From Agrobacterium fabrum str. C58 (lineage in GTDB: Bacteria; Pseudomonadota; Alphaproteobacteria; Rhizobiales; Rhizobiaceae): a DNA stretch of 64,000 nt. Location of the stretch: assembly GCF_000092025.1 (NCBI RefSeq), contig NC_003062.2, positions 2,168,001-2,232,000 of the forward strand, read 5' to 3'. Shown here piece by piece: positions 1 through 9,182 of this stretch. Position numbers and translations under genes: made by a program. How positions within the stretch are numbered: position 1 is the first letter of the stretch; every line of letters begins with the position of its first letter. The notes under the pieces were generated by a model. It did not search any database, had not been told where the DNA came from, and saw nothing but the letters and a program-made list of their open reading frames with translations.

Positions 1-257
1 CTGGCCAGATCCGTCGTCTTGTCCACCACCTCGGCTTCCGGCCGGTCGCCGCCCTGGCTATATTCCTCATGCCATTGGCCGCGCTCGTCCTGATAGCTGA
101 TTTCCTCGTCATCACCGCCCACCTGCTGTTCGGCGGCGACGATGCGGGCTGCTTCGACGGCATCGGCATAGGTCGGGAAAGTTTCGGAATAGGCGCCGTT
201 CATGCGGTAGGCGAAACCTCCGTCATGTTCGACGATTTCATACACCACTTTGGTCAT
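1..257 (-). CDS. DUF2188-like small protein (3' end beyond window)
   Basis: The reading frame starts at an ATG (complement of 255-257) behind a strong AGGAGG ribosome site and stays open to the window edge, so only about 85 N-terminal residues are visible. It begins MTKVVYEIVEHDGGFAYR and carries the pattern of a short beta hairpin, a Phe-x-Thr/Ala-x-x-x-A helix (FPTYADAVEAA) and an acidic tail, which fits the DUF2188 family of small soluble proteins of unknown function. The family call is by pattern only. It is divergent from the chaA-type gene to its right. Confidence 0.6.
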   Translation of the reverse strand, partial: MTKVVYEIVEHDGGFAYRMNGAYSETFPTYADAVEAARIVAAEQQVGGDDEEISYQDERGQWHEEYSQGGDRPEAEVVDKTTDLA

Positions 258-452
258 GCATGGTCCTCCTGTTTCGGTAGGCGACATGGCAACCACAACC
301 GCGCTTCAAGCATTGCACCCGACGGGGACACCGCGGCATGAGCAGCATGTCCTGCGACATCACTATCCTACCAAAAGCATTCAAGCGCAAATCCTGCTTG
401 ATCTGAGGGACGATACGTCACAGCCTAAGGCCTGTCAGGGGAAGGGAAATCG

Positions 453-1559
453 ATGGTGGGTTCTATTTTGAAACAGGAGCGCATGCTGCTCCTGGCGATA
501 CCGGCGGCAATAGCGGCCTATATGGTGGAACATGCGATATTCGAAGCCGGAAAGACGGCGGGGCTGATTGCCGCAATCGTGCTCATCGGGCTCATCGTTC
601 TCGTCTCGATGCGGGTTGCCCATCACGCTGAAATTCTCGCCGCCAAGGTCGGCGATCCCTACGGCACGATGATCCTCACACTCTCGGCGGTCGCCGTGGA
701 AGTGCTGATCCTCGCCATCATCATGAGCGAATCCAGTTCGCCAACGCTGGTGCGCGATACGATCTACTCCGCCGTCATGATCGACATCAATGGCATCCTG
801 GGGTTGGCCGCCCTGATCGGCGGTCTGCGCCACGGCGAGCAGCCCTATAATGACGATTCCGGCAAGACCTATGGTGTGATGATCCTCACCGCCATGGGCA
901 TTTCGATGATCGTGCCGGAATTCATTCCGCAACAGAGCTGGCACATCTATTCCGTGTTCACCATCGGGGCGATGATCGCGCTCTATGCGCTCTTCCTCAA
1001 GATGCAGGTCGGTCCGCACAGCTATTTCTTCAGCTATACCTATCCCCGCAAGGCGCATCCGGTCGGTCAGGCATCAGACGGGCATGGGCAAGAGGAAGAC
1101 GAAGGCAGCGTGCCGCTCTCCATCGGCCTCATCATTGCCGGCGTGGTGCTGATCGGCGTGCTGGCGGAATTCATGTCGGCCTTCCTGGGCGAAAGCCTCG
1201 AGGGCACGAGCGCCCCGCCCGCGCTGATGGCGGTGGTGGTGGCGACGATCTCGGCATCGCCGGAAATCCTCACCGCGCTCCGGTCCGCCCTGCGCAACCG
1301 CATGCAGGCCGTGGTCAACATCGCCATGGGCGCCTCGCTGTCGACGGTGATCCTGACCGTGCCGGTCATGGAGGGCATCGCGCTTTATACCGGCCAGCCC
1401 TTCATCATGGCGATGACGCCGGTTCAGACCGTGATGGTCTTCATCACCCTCATCGCTGCGGCCATCAACCTCAACGACGGTGAAACCAATGCGATCGAGG
1501 GAATGACACATTTCATTCTCTTCGCCACCTTCATCATGCTGCTGTTTCTCGGGCTCTGA
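453..1559 (+). CDS. chaA: Ca2+/H+ (Na+/H+) antiporter, ChaA type
   Basis: A 368-residue, very hydrophobic inner-membrane protein with about 11 predicted transmembrane segments in two halves joined by a charged loop (about residues 205-222, rich in Asp/Glu/His). The two halves carry the internally repeated alpha motifs of the CaCA cation/proton exchanger superfamily: near residues 70-90 (GTMILTLSAVAVEVLILA) and near 270-290 (ASPEILTALRSALRNRMQ), each with the conserved Glu that carries the cation. Family members extrude Ca2+, Na+ or K+ in exchange for protons. The ATG follows a purine-rich GGGGAAGGGAAA site. It stands alone and ends in a shared bidirectional terminator. Confidence 0.9.
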   Translation: MVGSILKQERMLLLAIPAAIAAYMVEHAIFEAGKTAGLIAAIVLIGLIVLVSMRVAHHAEILAAKVGDPYGTMILTLSAVAVEVLILAIIMSESSSPTLVRDTIYSAVMIDINGILGLAALIGGLRHGEQPYNDDSGKTYGVMILTAMGISMIVPEFIPQQSWHIYSVFTIGAMIALYALFLKMQVGPHSYFFSYTYPRKAHPVGQASDGHGQEEDEGSVPLSIGLIIAGVVLIGVLAEFMSAFLGESLEGTSAPPALMAVVVATISASPEILTALRSALRNRMQAVVNIAMGASLSTVILTVPVMEGIALYTGQPFIMAMTPVQTVMVFITLIAAAINLNDGETNAIEGMTHFILFATFIMLLFLGL

Positions 1560-1567
1560 CCGAAACG

Positions 1568-1600
1568 AAAAAAGCCCGGCATCGCTGCCGGGCTTCTTTA
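1568..1600. terminator. bidirectional intrinsic terminator between chaA and aatA
   Basis: A perfect 10-bp stem (AAGCCCGGCA, loop TCGC, TGCCGGGCTT) lies between the convergent chaA and aatA genes. It has an A-run on its left and a T-rich right flank, so it can serve both transcripts. Confidence 0.85.
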
Positions 1601-1618
1601 TACAATATAGCGGGCCGA

Positions 1619-2833
<1,215 letters not shown>

Positions 2834-2949
2834 CTATTGGGGTTGACATCGGCAGAGGCTGGAAATCTTGTCTGCTACGGCAATTTCTATGTCGAAAGAC
2901 GGACATAGTTTCAAGGTCAAAAGCCGGCTTATCTGCACCAGCGGAGAAT

Positions 2950-2965
2950 TTAAACCTTCCTTAAC
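2950..2965 (+). promoter_or_regulatory. perfect CtrA-type box
   Basis: TTAA, seven bases, then TTAAC (2950-2953 and 2961-2965): an exact match to the alphaproteobacterial CtrA consensus TTAA-N7-TTAAC. It sits in the divergent aatA/EAL intergenic region, 68 bases before the EAL start codon and 129 bases before aatA. Binding has not been shown. Confidence 0.55.
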
Positions 2966-3032
2966 CCGGAAGTAACGCTTGATACGCTACATTGGCGAGC
3001 CTAGGGGTCGTGTCTCTATAGCTGGTTGAAAA

Positions 3033-3959
3033 ATGGCGCCCAAAAGCATCTTTTCCAGTCTTGTCCGCGAGGTCGATGGCACATGGTCCACGGCCTATCA
3101 AACCTTCAACCTGAAATCGGCCCTGCAGCCGATTTTCCGTCGCACGGCAAGCGGCATGCTGGACATCGATTCCTTCGAAGGTCTGGTTCGGCCCCACCAC
3201 AATGGCGAGCCGGTGACGCCGGGCGAATTCTTCTCGCTTGTTGCATCTGAAGACATTGAGAATATCGACAGCATCCTGCGCACGATCCATATCCTCAACA
3301 CCGGCAAGCTCAACCGTTCCCGCGCCCGCATTTTCGTCAATTTCCATCCGGGCCTGTTCCAGACCCCGGCCAAGATGCGGCAGGAAGTGGAGCGCATGCG
3401 GCTGACCGCACACGAGGCCGGCATGACAGCGGACCGCATCGTCTGCGAAATCTCGGAGAAAAAGGCCTCCGACACCCAGATGGTCGCCGACTTCGCATAT
3501 CATATGCACGATATCGGTTTCCGCGTGGCGCTGGACGACTATGGTGCCGGCGATTCCGACATCGACCGCGTCAAGCTCATCAAGCCGGATTACGTGAAAT
3601 TCGAAGCGGGCTGGGTGCGCGATTTCATGCAGAATTCGGCCGGCGCCGCCCTCCTGCGCGTCATCGTCCGCCAGTTCCGCGAGGACGGCATAGAGCCCGT
3701 ATTCGAAGGGCTGGAAACCAGTTGGCAGGTCGATCTGTGCGAAGACCTCGGCGTCCTGCTGATGCAGGGTTATGTTCTGGCAAAACCCGAACTCGCACCG
3801 ACAAGTTTCGATACGCGCTTCCCGGAACTCGGCAGCGAATATTTCTCCCCTTCAAGGACGGAGAGAAACACGGCGGCACCGGCATTTTCCAGGGAAGACC
3901 GCGCGCCCGATCCGCATCCGCTACGCCAGGTCAGGACCTTCGGAAAACGCGGCCTCTGA
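3033..3959 (+). CDS. stand-alone EAL-domain cyclic-di-GMP phosphodiesterase
   Basis: A soluble 308-residue protein made almost wholly of one EAL domain (about residues 25-255) with a short disordered C-terminal tail. Key positions can be matched: the signature is EGL (49-51) instead of EAL, Asn103 in VNFHP, Glu139 in CEIS, Asp168/Asp169 in ALDDYGAG, Lys189, Glu225 in FEGLE and Gln245 in QGYVLAKP. All metal and catalytic positions are therefore kept, but EAL, the loop-6 DFGTGYSS motif (here DYGAGDSD) and the KID motif (here KFE) are altered. It may be a phosphodiesterase or a cyclic-di-GMP-binding effector. A CtrA-type box upstream suggests cell-cycle control. Confidence 0.85.
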   Translation: MAPKSIFSSLVREVDGTWSTAYQTFNLKSALQPIFRRTASGMLDIDSFEGLVRPHHNGEPVTPGEFFSLVASEDIENIDSILRTIHILNTGKLNRSRARIFVNFHPGLFQTPAKMRQEVERMRLTAHEAGMTADRIVCEISEKKASDTQMVADFAYHMHDIGFRVALDDYGAGDSDIDRVKLIKPDYVKFEAGWVRDFMQNSAGAALLRVIVRQFREDGIEPVFEGLETSWQVDLCEDLGVLLMQGYVLAKPELAPTSFDTRFPELGSEYFSPSRTERNTAAPAFSREDRAPDPHPLRQVRTFGKRGL

Positions 3960-4106
3960 CGCCGTTTGCGGGAGAAATAGCCTCGCCAAGTGGCTCTGCC
4001 ACAATATGGCCGCAATAAATGCCGCGGAACGCCAGAATTCGGTCTCCAAGCCGTCCATTTCGGGGCCTCTTTTATCCTTTAAGAACAGGGACAAGAGGCG
4101 ACAGCC

Positions 4107-4418
4107 ATGTTTACCAACGATCGGACTTCCGTTGAAAGGTTAAGGGCGCAGAGAACGCTATTTTCCCTCTGGATGGCCGTTGCGGCTTTTCTTGTCATCG
4201 TCACCATGGCCGCCGGCATCGCAACCTCGGCCAATGCGGCCACCGAAGCATTCGACACCCTGCACACCTCAGCCATTCCGCAGGTGGCGGCAACCACCAA
4301 GGCCGGCCCTCACCTGCTACTCATCGTTCTTTCAGCCGCAGCATTTATCGGTCTCGGCATTGGCGGCCTGACTCTGACCCGGCGCAGCCTGAAGGACGAG
4401 GCCCGCCGCTACAAATAA
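4107..4418 (+). CDS. small two-helix membrane protein of unknown function
   Basis: A 103-residue protein with two predicted transmembrane helices (about residues 18-42 and 70-92), a polar Ala/Thr-rich loop between them and a basic C-terminal tail (RRSLKDEARRYK), so both ends probably face the cytoplasm. The start follows a GAGGCGACAG site. I do not recognise a family. It lies between the EAL gene and a DMT transporter on the same strand, with about 150 bases on either side. Confidence 0.6.
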   Translation: MFTNDRTSVERLRAQRTLFSLWMAVAAFLVIVTMAAGIATSANAATEAFDTLHTSAIPQVAATTKAGPHLLLIVLSAAAFIGLGIGGLTLTRRSLKDEARRYK

Positions 4419-4573
4419 GCCGCTCCCGCCTCGACTTGCGGCACCGGCACGTTGCTGCTAAAGCAACCGGGAAACAGCCATCCGCAACTTTGGATCGGCA
4501 TTTCAAAAAATCCCTGTTTGCCACGGCCGTGACTGGATGATGTTCCCGGCCCCTGCTGTGCTGGTGCCAACTC

Positions 4574-5476
4574 ATGACGCGTGTTCAGGCCAATATGCTG
4601 CTTCTCCTCGCAGCAGCGATCTGGGGAGGTGGCTTTGTCGCCCAATCCTCCGCCATGTCCTCGATAGGCCCATTCTGGTTCGTCGGCCTGCGTTTCGCCA
4701 TCGCCGCGATCGCGGTTCTGCCCTTCGCGCTGATGGAAACACGCTCGCTGAAATCACCGCCGCGCCGCCGTGAAATCGGCAGCTTCATCCTGGTCGGATT
4801 GGCCCTGTTCGGCGGCGCCACCACCCAACAGGTCGGCCTTCTAACCACGACCGTCACCAATTCCAGCTTCCTGACCGGGCTTTACGTCATCTTCGTACCT
4901 GTCATCGCCGTCGTGCTTTACCGCCGTCATCCCCATTGGGTCGTCTGGCCCTGCGCGCTGATGATGCTCGGCGGCATATTTCTTCTCTCCGGCGGCGCCT
5001 TCGAGACGCTGACGACGGGGGATATTCTCAGCATCATCTGCGCCTTCTTCTGGGCGATCCAGATCACGCTCGCGGGACGCTTCGTCTCCGAAAGCGGACG
5101 GCCGCTAGCGCTTTCCTTCACTCAGTTCGCGGTTTGCTCCCTTCTTAGTTGCATGATCGGTGTCGTGTTCGAACCGATCAGCATGGCGGCCATCGAGGCG
5201 TCAATGATGGAGATTCTCTACGTCGGCCTCGTCTCTTCCGGCCTCGCCTTCGTGCTGCAGGTCATTGGCCAGCGTTACACCACGGCACCGCAGGCGGCGA
5301 TTTTCCTGTCCTCGGAGGCGCTTTTCGGCGCCCTGATGGCTTCGATCTTCCTCAAGGAAACCATTTCCAGCGCTGGTTATGTCGGCTGCCTGATCATTTT
5401 CGTCGCCATCCTGATCGTTGAACTGGTTCCGGAACTGACGCGCAAACGGCAGAAAACTGTGGCGGAAGCGTCCTGA
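4574..5476 (+). CDS. EamA/DMT-family transporter
   Basis: A 300-residue inner-membrane protein with ten predicted helices arranged as two EamA repeats (residues about 8-140 and 150-285). Typical features are the N-terminal LLLLAAAIWGGGFV, the mid-protein DILSIICAFFWAIQI start of repeat two, and the C-terminal APQAAIFLSSEALFGAL segment. Members of this drug/metabolite superfamily mostly export amino acids, nucleosides or small metabolites; the substrate cannot be read from the sequence. There is no clear Shine-Dalgarno site before the ATG. A GCCGGG-AAAG-CCCGGC hairpin about 60 bases after the stop may end the transcript. Confidence 0.85.
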   Translation: MTRVQANMLLLLAAAIWGGGFVAQSSAMSSIGPFWFVGLRFAIAAIAVLPFALMETRSLKSPPRRREIGSFILVGLALFGGATTQQVGLLTTTVTNSSFLTGLYVIFVPVIAVVLYRRHPHWVVWPCALMMLGGIFLLSGGAFETLTTGDILSIICAFFWAIQITLAGRFVSESGRPLALSFTQFAVCSLLSCMIGVVFEPISMAAIEASMMEILYVGLVSSGLAFVLQVIGQRYTTAPQAAIFLSSEALFGALMASIFLKETISSAGYVGCLIIFVAILIVELVPELTRKRQKTVAEAS

Positions 5477-5921
5477 CACGGAGAGAACGGATTTTTCTGT
5501 TTTCGCAGGGAATTCCGGTAGTGCGTTCAAAATTTTGCCGGGAAAGCCCGGCGCAAACGACAATTATTTCATCAACTATCGCTTATGCGAAAAAAATGTG
5601 CGATTTCGCGGTGTAATTCTACCGGAGGTTTTTTATCTGACAAAAAGCCCGTGAAAACTTTTGCTTGCCAATTTTCGATAAACGCAGCAATCTACCGCGG
5701 TTCGGGCAATTTGCGAGCATGGGAAGGCCTATAAATGTGCGCACCGGGGACGCTATAAACCTCGGGCGGTGGGACGAAAAACGTTGGATGAGAACGCCAT
5801 TACTTCCCGCTGCGAAGGTCCATTTTCTCAATAGTCAAGAACTGCCTGCCAACGCCCACGCGGGGCAAAACTGTAATGCTGCCTGTAGCTGAACGCGGGC
5901 AGAGCGAAAAGGACCTGATGC
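5477..5921 (+). other. 445-base intergenic region, probable long leader of the cold-shock gene
   Basis: No convincing gene is seen here. A hairpin (GCCGGG 5537-5542 / CCCGGC 5547-5552) lies near the left end. An AT-rich stretch around 5575-5660 could hold a promoter, followed by about 230 bases of mixed GC-rich segments that can form several local helices before the cold-shock start codon. Long structured leaders are typical of cspA-type genes, where they control translation at low temperature. A separate small RNA cannot be excluded. The cold-shock start has an AAAAGGA site at about 5908-5914. Confidence 0.45.
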
Positions 5922-6137
5922 ATGGCCGAAACTGGCACCGTAAAATTCTTTAATACCGACAAAGGCTTCGGCTTCATCAAGCCAGACAATGGTGGCGCTG
6001 ATATCTTTGTTCACATCTCTGCCGTACAGGCTTCTGGCCTGTCCGGACTTTCAGAAAATCAGAAAGTGAGCTTCGACACGGAACCGGATCGTCGCGGCAA
6101 GGGCCCGAAGGCAGTCAATCTGCAGATTGCTGGCTGA
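5922..6137 (+). CDS. cspA: cold-shock protein (CspA family)
   Basis: A 71-residue single-stranded nucleic-acid-binding protein made of one five-strand cold-shock domain. Both RNA-binding motifs are present: RNP1 KGFGFI (about residues 13-18) and RNP2 DIFVHIS (about 27-33). It starts with the usual GTVKFFNTDKGFGFI block. Such proteins melt RNA secondary structure and act as transcription antiterminators or translation helpers. Several paralogues usually exist in Rhizobiaceae, so the exact symbol is uncertain. It is monocistronic, with a long upstream region and a strong terminator 30 bases after the stop. Confidence 0.9.
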   Translation: MAETGTVKFFNTDKGFGFIKPDNGGADIFVHISAVQASGLSGLSENQKVSFDTEPDRRGKGPKAVNLQIAG

Positions 6138-6167
6138 CCCTAAAACGGCTTTCTTTTCTAGTTGAAG

Positions 6168-6192
6168 CCCGGCAGGAATGCCGGGTTTTTTT
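6168..6192 (+). terminator. intrinsic terminator of the cold-shock gene
   Basis: A perfect 7-bp stem (CCCGGCA, loop GGAA, TGCCGGG) is followed directly by seven T residues. Confidence 0.9.
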
Positions 6193-6221
6193 ATGCGCCC
6201 TGCAGGCCTCTATTGGCCAAT

Positions 6222-6866
6222 TCAAAGCCCCTTGAGATAGGGGTTGTTGAGCCGTTCCTCACCCAACCGCCCGCCCGGGCCATGGCCGCAGATGAAACCG
6301 ACATCGTCGCCCAGCGGCAGCAGCTTGTCGCGAATGGACGCCATCAATTGCTCGTGGTTTCCGCCCGGCAGGTCGGTGCGCCCCACCGATCCCGAAAACA
6401 GCACGTCGCCGACATGGGCGAAGTTCTGGTCGCGGTTGTAATAGATGACATGACCGGGCGCATGGCCCGGGCAATGATAGACCTCAAAGACGTGGTCTCC
6501 GAAGGAGACCTTGTCACCATCCTTCAACCAGCTGTCCGGCTCGACGTTCTTCAGACCGCTGATGCCGTATTTCTGTGCCTGCACCTCGATCCTCTCCAGC
6601 AGCGGCCGGTCATGCTCATGCGGCCCGATGACCGACAGGGAAAGCTTTTCGCGCAGTTCGTCGGCACCGCCGGCATGGTCAAGATGCCCGTGCGTCAGCC
6701 ATATTGCCTTGAGCGTGATGCCGTTTTCGGCAACGACCTGCAGAATGACGTCCACATCCCCACCGGGATCAACGACGACGCCTTCCTTGGTATCCTGATC
6801 GAACAGGATGGTGCAGTTCTGCTCGAATGGCGTGACCGGAATAATGCCCGCCTGCAACTTTCCCAT
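6222..6866 (-). CDS. MBL-fold metallohydrolase (glyoxalase II-like)
   Basis: A 214-residue cytosolic metallo-beta-lactamase-fold hydrolase. The dinuclear metal-site motifs are present: THGHLDHAGG (about residues 57-66), His in CPGHAPGHV (about 132-140), Asp in VGDVLFSGSVGRTDL (about 153) and the C-terminal GHGPGG His (about 197). Its short length and the SGSVGRTDLPGG segment place it among YcbL/glyoxalase II-like thioester hydrolases, which cleave S-lactoylglutathione or related thioesters. The true substrate is uncertain. Monocistronic, divergent from the SH3-domain gene. Confidence 0.85.
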   Translation of the reverse strand: MGKLQAGIIPVTPFEQNCTILFDQDTKEGVVVDPGGDVDVILQVVAENGITLKAIWLTHGHLDHAGGADELREKLSLSVIGPHEHDRPLLERIEVQAQKYGISGLKNVEPDSWLKDGDKVSFGDHVFEVYHCPGHAPGHVIYYNRDQNFAHVGDVLFSGSVGRTDLPGGNHEQLMASIRDKLLPLGDDVGFICGHGPGGRLGEERLNNPYLKGL

Positions 6867-7097
6867 ATCCCGTATCTCCTGTCTGAAAGGGTCCGCCTCC
6901 TATAGCCCGCGACCGGTTGCGGCACAATGGCGACGGAAAGATGCCAGTTTTCAGCGGCCCGGCCACTCAAAAAATCACTATAAAATACAGATAGATAACA
7001 ATATTTTCCGGGCTTGCAGCGACAATTTCCGGCGGAAAATGTGGAACGCCCCGTCGGCTGCGACGTTGTAGCACCAGTCTTAAAAGGAGTGAGACAC

Positions 7098-7697
7098 ATG
7101 GACAAGACGCTTAAAATGCTGATCGCTGGCGGCGCCTTCGCCTTGATGGCGGGTTATGCAAACGCCGCCATGGTCGCCACGACAGCATCGGATATTTCCG
7201 TTCGCTCGGGCCCCGGTGAAGACTACCCCGAACTGGGCCTTGCCACCCGCGGCAGCAACGCCGTTCTGGATGGCTGCATGGAAGGCAGCAGCTGGTGCCG
7301 CATCGAAGTCAACGGCCTTCGCGGCTGGGCTCATGCCGACTACCTGAATGTCATGTATGAGGGCTCGCCGGTCATTCTCGAACAGCGCCGCTCGGACCTT
7401 AGCGTGCCCGTGGTGACCTATGAAAAGACCGCGAGCGTTCAGGCAGAACCGAACCCGGGTGACCCGAACCTTGGCCGCGTCGGTGAAGTTGATCCGCCGC
7501 AATCGGTCATCACCTATATGGACGAGCATCCTGCCGAGACCGTCACCTATGACGGCGACATCGCAGTGGGAAGTGTTCTCCCCGCAGATACCCGTATGGT
7601 TGAAGTCCCCGACTATCAGTATCGGTATGTTCGGGTGAATGACGTCCCGGTTCTCGTGGAACCCTCGACCCGTCGTATCGTCTACGTTTATCAATAA
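7098..7697 (+). CDS. secreted SH3-domain protein with C-terminal DUF1236
   Basis: A 199-residue exported protein. The ATG at 7098 follows AAAGGAG and gives a clean signal peptide (MDKTLKMLIAGGAFALMAG, cleavage near ANAA). A bacterial SH3 (type 3) domain covers about residues 25-82 (SVRSGPGEDYPELG, GLRGWAHADYL). A Pro-rich linker follows, and the last 30 residues match DUF1236 (PDYQYRYVRVNDVPVLVEPS then RRIVYVY). This architecture is common in Rhizobiales periplasmic proteins, where the SH3 part probably binds peptidoglycan or other proteins. The A/T-rich stretch at 6970-7010 probably holds its promoter. Confidence 0.85.
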   Translation: MDKTLKMLIAGGAFALMAGYANAAMVATTASDISVRSGPGEDYPELGLATRGSNAVLDGCMEGSSWCRIEVNGLRGWAHADYLNVMYEGSPVILEQRRSDLSVPVVTYEKTASVQAEPNPGDPNLGRVGEVDPPQSVITYMDEHPAETVTYDGDIAVGSVLPADTRMVEVPDYQYRYVRVNDVPVLVEPSTRRIVYVYQ

Positions 7698-7723
7698 CAC
7701 CACCATCACGACAAAAAATGAAG

Positions 7724-7751
7724 GAGAGCGCGGAGTTTCCGCGCTCTTTTC
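7724..7751 (+). terminator. intrinsic terminator of the SH3/DUF1236 gene
   Basis: A 10-bp stem (AGAGCGCGGA, loop GTT, TCCGCGCTCT) is followed by TTTTC. Confidence 0.85.
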
Positions 7752-7937
7752 TATTTCCGGTAAAGGCCAATCAGGATTCCAGTTGCACCCGCACCCGCGC
7801 CATATTATCCACCGCAACAGAAAATGATCGGCGGCATTCTCCCGAGCGGACGCATTTTCGGCTATGTTTACAGAATATAGGCGCATCGACGCCTGTTAGC
7901 CTATGATCAGACAGCCGCAGGATATGAAGGAACCGCA

Positions 7938-8435
7938 GTGCCACCGCAATCGCTCAAAACCGCCGCCGCGAGGCAGACACCGGCACTCCCGAAGGTTGAC
8001 GACGGCAAGATCGACTTCGATACGATCGAGGCGTTGTTCTTCGCCTATCGCGATTTCGTCTCCGATCCCGACGTCATTCTGTCGAAGCTGGATTACGGCC
8101 GGGCGCATCACCGGGTGGTCTATTTCGTCAGCCGGCAGCCCGGCATGACCGTGGCGGATCTGCTCGACACATTGCAGATTACTAAACAAAGCCTCGCCCG
8201 CGTGCTCAAGCAATTGATCGATGATGGTTACATCCGCCAGATGGCCGGCCCTGAAGATCGCCGCCAGCGCAGGCTCTACCCGACACTGACCGGCCGCGAA
8301 CTGGCGCTGGCGCTCAGCGAACCGCAATCGCGCCGCATCGACCGCGCGCTGGAAGGGCTGGGACCGGATGCCCGCGCCTGCGTGCGCAAGTTCCTGGCGC
8401 AGATGCGCAGCCCGACAAGCGTGGAGGGTGAATGA
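7938..8435 (+). CDS. MarR-family transcriptional regulator
   Basis: A 165-residue winged-helix regulator. A GTG start is preferred because AAGGA sits about 7 bases before it and no in-frame ATG lies upstream. The core (about residues 55-135) has the MarR recognition region (MTVADLLDTLQITKQSLARV) and the wing (GPEDRRQRRLYPTLTGRE). Its stop overlaps the response-regulator start by four bases (ATGA), so the two are translationally coupled. A MarR gene in front of an OmpR-type regulator resembles the petP-petR pair of other alphaproteobacteria, where petPR affects the cytochrome bc1 genes. Whether that holds here is inference. Confidence 0.85.
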   Translation: MPPQSLKTAAARQTPALPKVDDGKIDFDTIEALFFAYRDFVSDPDVILSKLDYGRAHHRVVYFVSRQPGMTVADLLDTLQITKQSLARVLKQLIDDGYIRQMAGPEDRRQRRLYPTLTGRELALALSEPQSRRIDRALEGLGPDARACVRKFLAQMRSPTSVEGE

Positions 8436-9151
8436 CGATGGCACAAGCTCCGACCAACCGCGTGCCGGTGGATGACGATGCGGCCCATCTGCTGATCGTC
8501 GACGATGACGCCCGCATTCGCAATCTCCTGCAACGATTCCTTGGCGACAAGGGCTATCGCGTCTCGGTGGCCGGCGACGCGGCCGAAGCACGGCGCAAGA
8601 TGGTGGGCATCCGTTTCGATCTGCTGATCCTCGACGTGATGATGCCCGGCGAAAACGGGCTTTCGCTGACCCGTTCACTGAACGAGAACAAATCCGTGCC
8701 GGTCATTCTCCTGACCGCCCGTTCGGAAGCGGATTCGCGCATTGCCGGATTGGAAGCGGGCGCCGATGACTATCTCGCCAAGCCCTTCGATCCGCGCGAG
8801 CTTGTCCTGCGCATCAACAATATCCTGCGGCGCAACACCTCGCCCGATACGCCCAAGATCGAACAGATCATGTTCGGCCCCTACAGCTTCTCCATTCCGA
8901 AGAGGGAATTGCGACGCGGTGCCGAAACGATCCGGCTGACGGACCGTGAACAGGAAATCATGCTGCTTTTCGCCCTGCGCGCCGGCGATACCATTCCGCG
9001 CCACGAGCTCGTGGAGGCGGAATCGGAAGTGGGTGAAAGAACCATCGACGTGCAAATCAACCGTCTTCGCCGCAAGATCGAGGACGACCCTGCCAATCCT
9101 GTCTATCTGCAAACGGTGCGTGGCATCGGTTACCGCCTGAGCGTGGACTGA
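8432..9151 (+). CDS. OmpR/PhoB-family response regulator (PetR/CenR-like)
   Basis: A 239-residue two-component response regulator. The receiver domain (about 18-130) shows the acidic pocket VDDD, the phospho-acceptor Asp68 in DLLILDVMMPG, Thr95 and Lys117 in LAKPFDP. The C-terminal winged helix (about 140-238) has ERTIDVQINRLRRKIEDDP and TVRGIGYRL. It overlaps the MarR gene by four bases and is followed 31 bases later by the histidine kinase, so the three form one operon. PetR of Rhodobacter and the envelope regulator CenR belong to the same broad group. I cannot decide between these names from sequence alone. Confidence 0.88.
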   Translation: MTMAQAPTNRVPVDDDAAHLLIVDDDARIRNLLQRFLGDKGYRVSVAGDAAEARRKMVGIRFDLLILDVMMPGENGLSLTRSLNENKSVPVILLTARSEADSRIAGLEAGADDYLAKPFDPRELVLRINNILRRNTSPDTPKIEQIMFGPYSFSIPKRELRRGAETIRLTDREQEIMLLFALRAGDTIPRHELVEAESEVGERTIDVQINRLRRKIEDDPANPVYLQTVRGIGYRLSVD

Positions 9152-9182
9152 CGGGCACTCAAAGAAGGGCAAACGCACGACC

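Noticed and set aside
435..1058. Long minus-strand open frame opposite chaA
   Set aside because: It is an antisense shadow of the chaA gene with His/Asp/Arg-rich composition and no ribosome site.
5665..5892. 75-codon open frame before the cold-shock gene
   Set aside because: No ribosome site, no recognisable family and a strongly mixed composition. The region fits an untranslated leader better.
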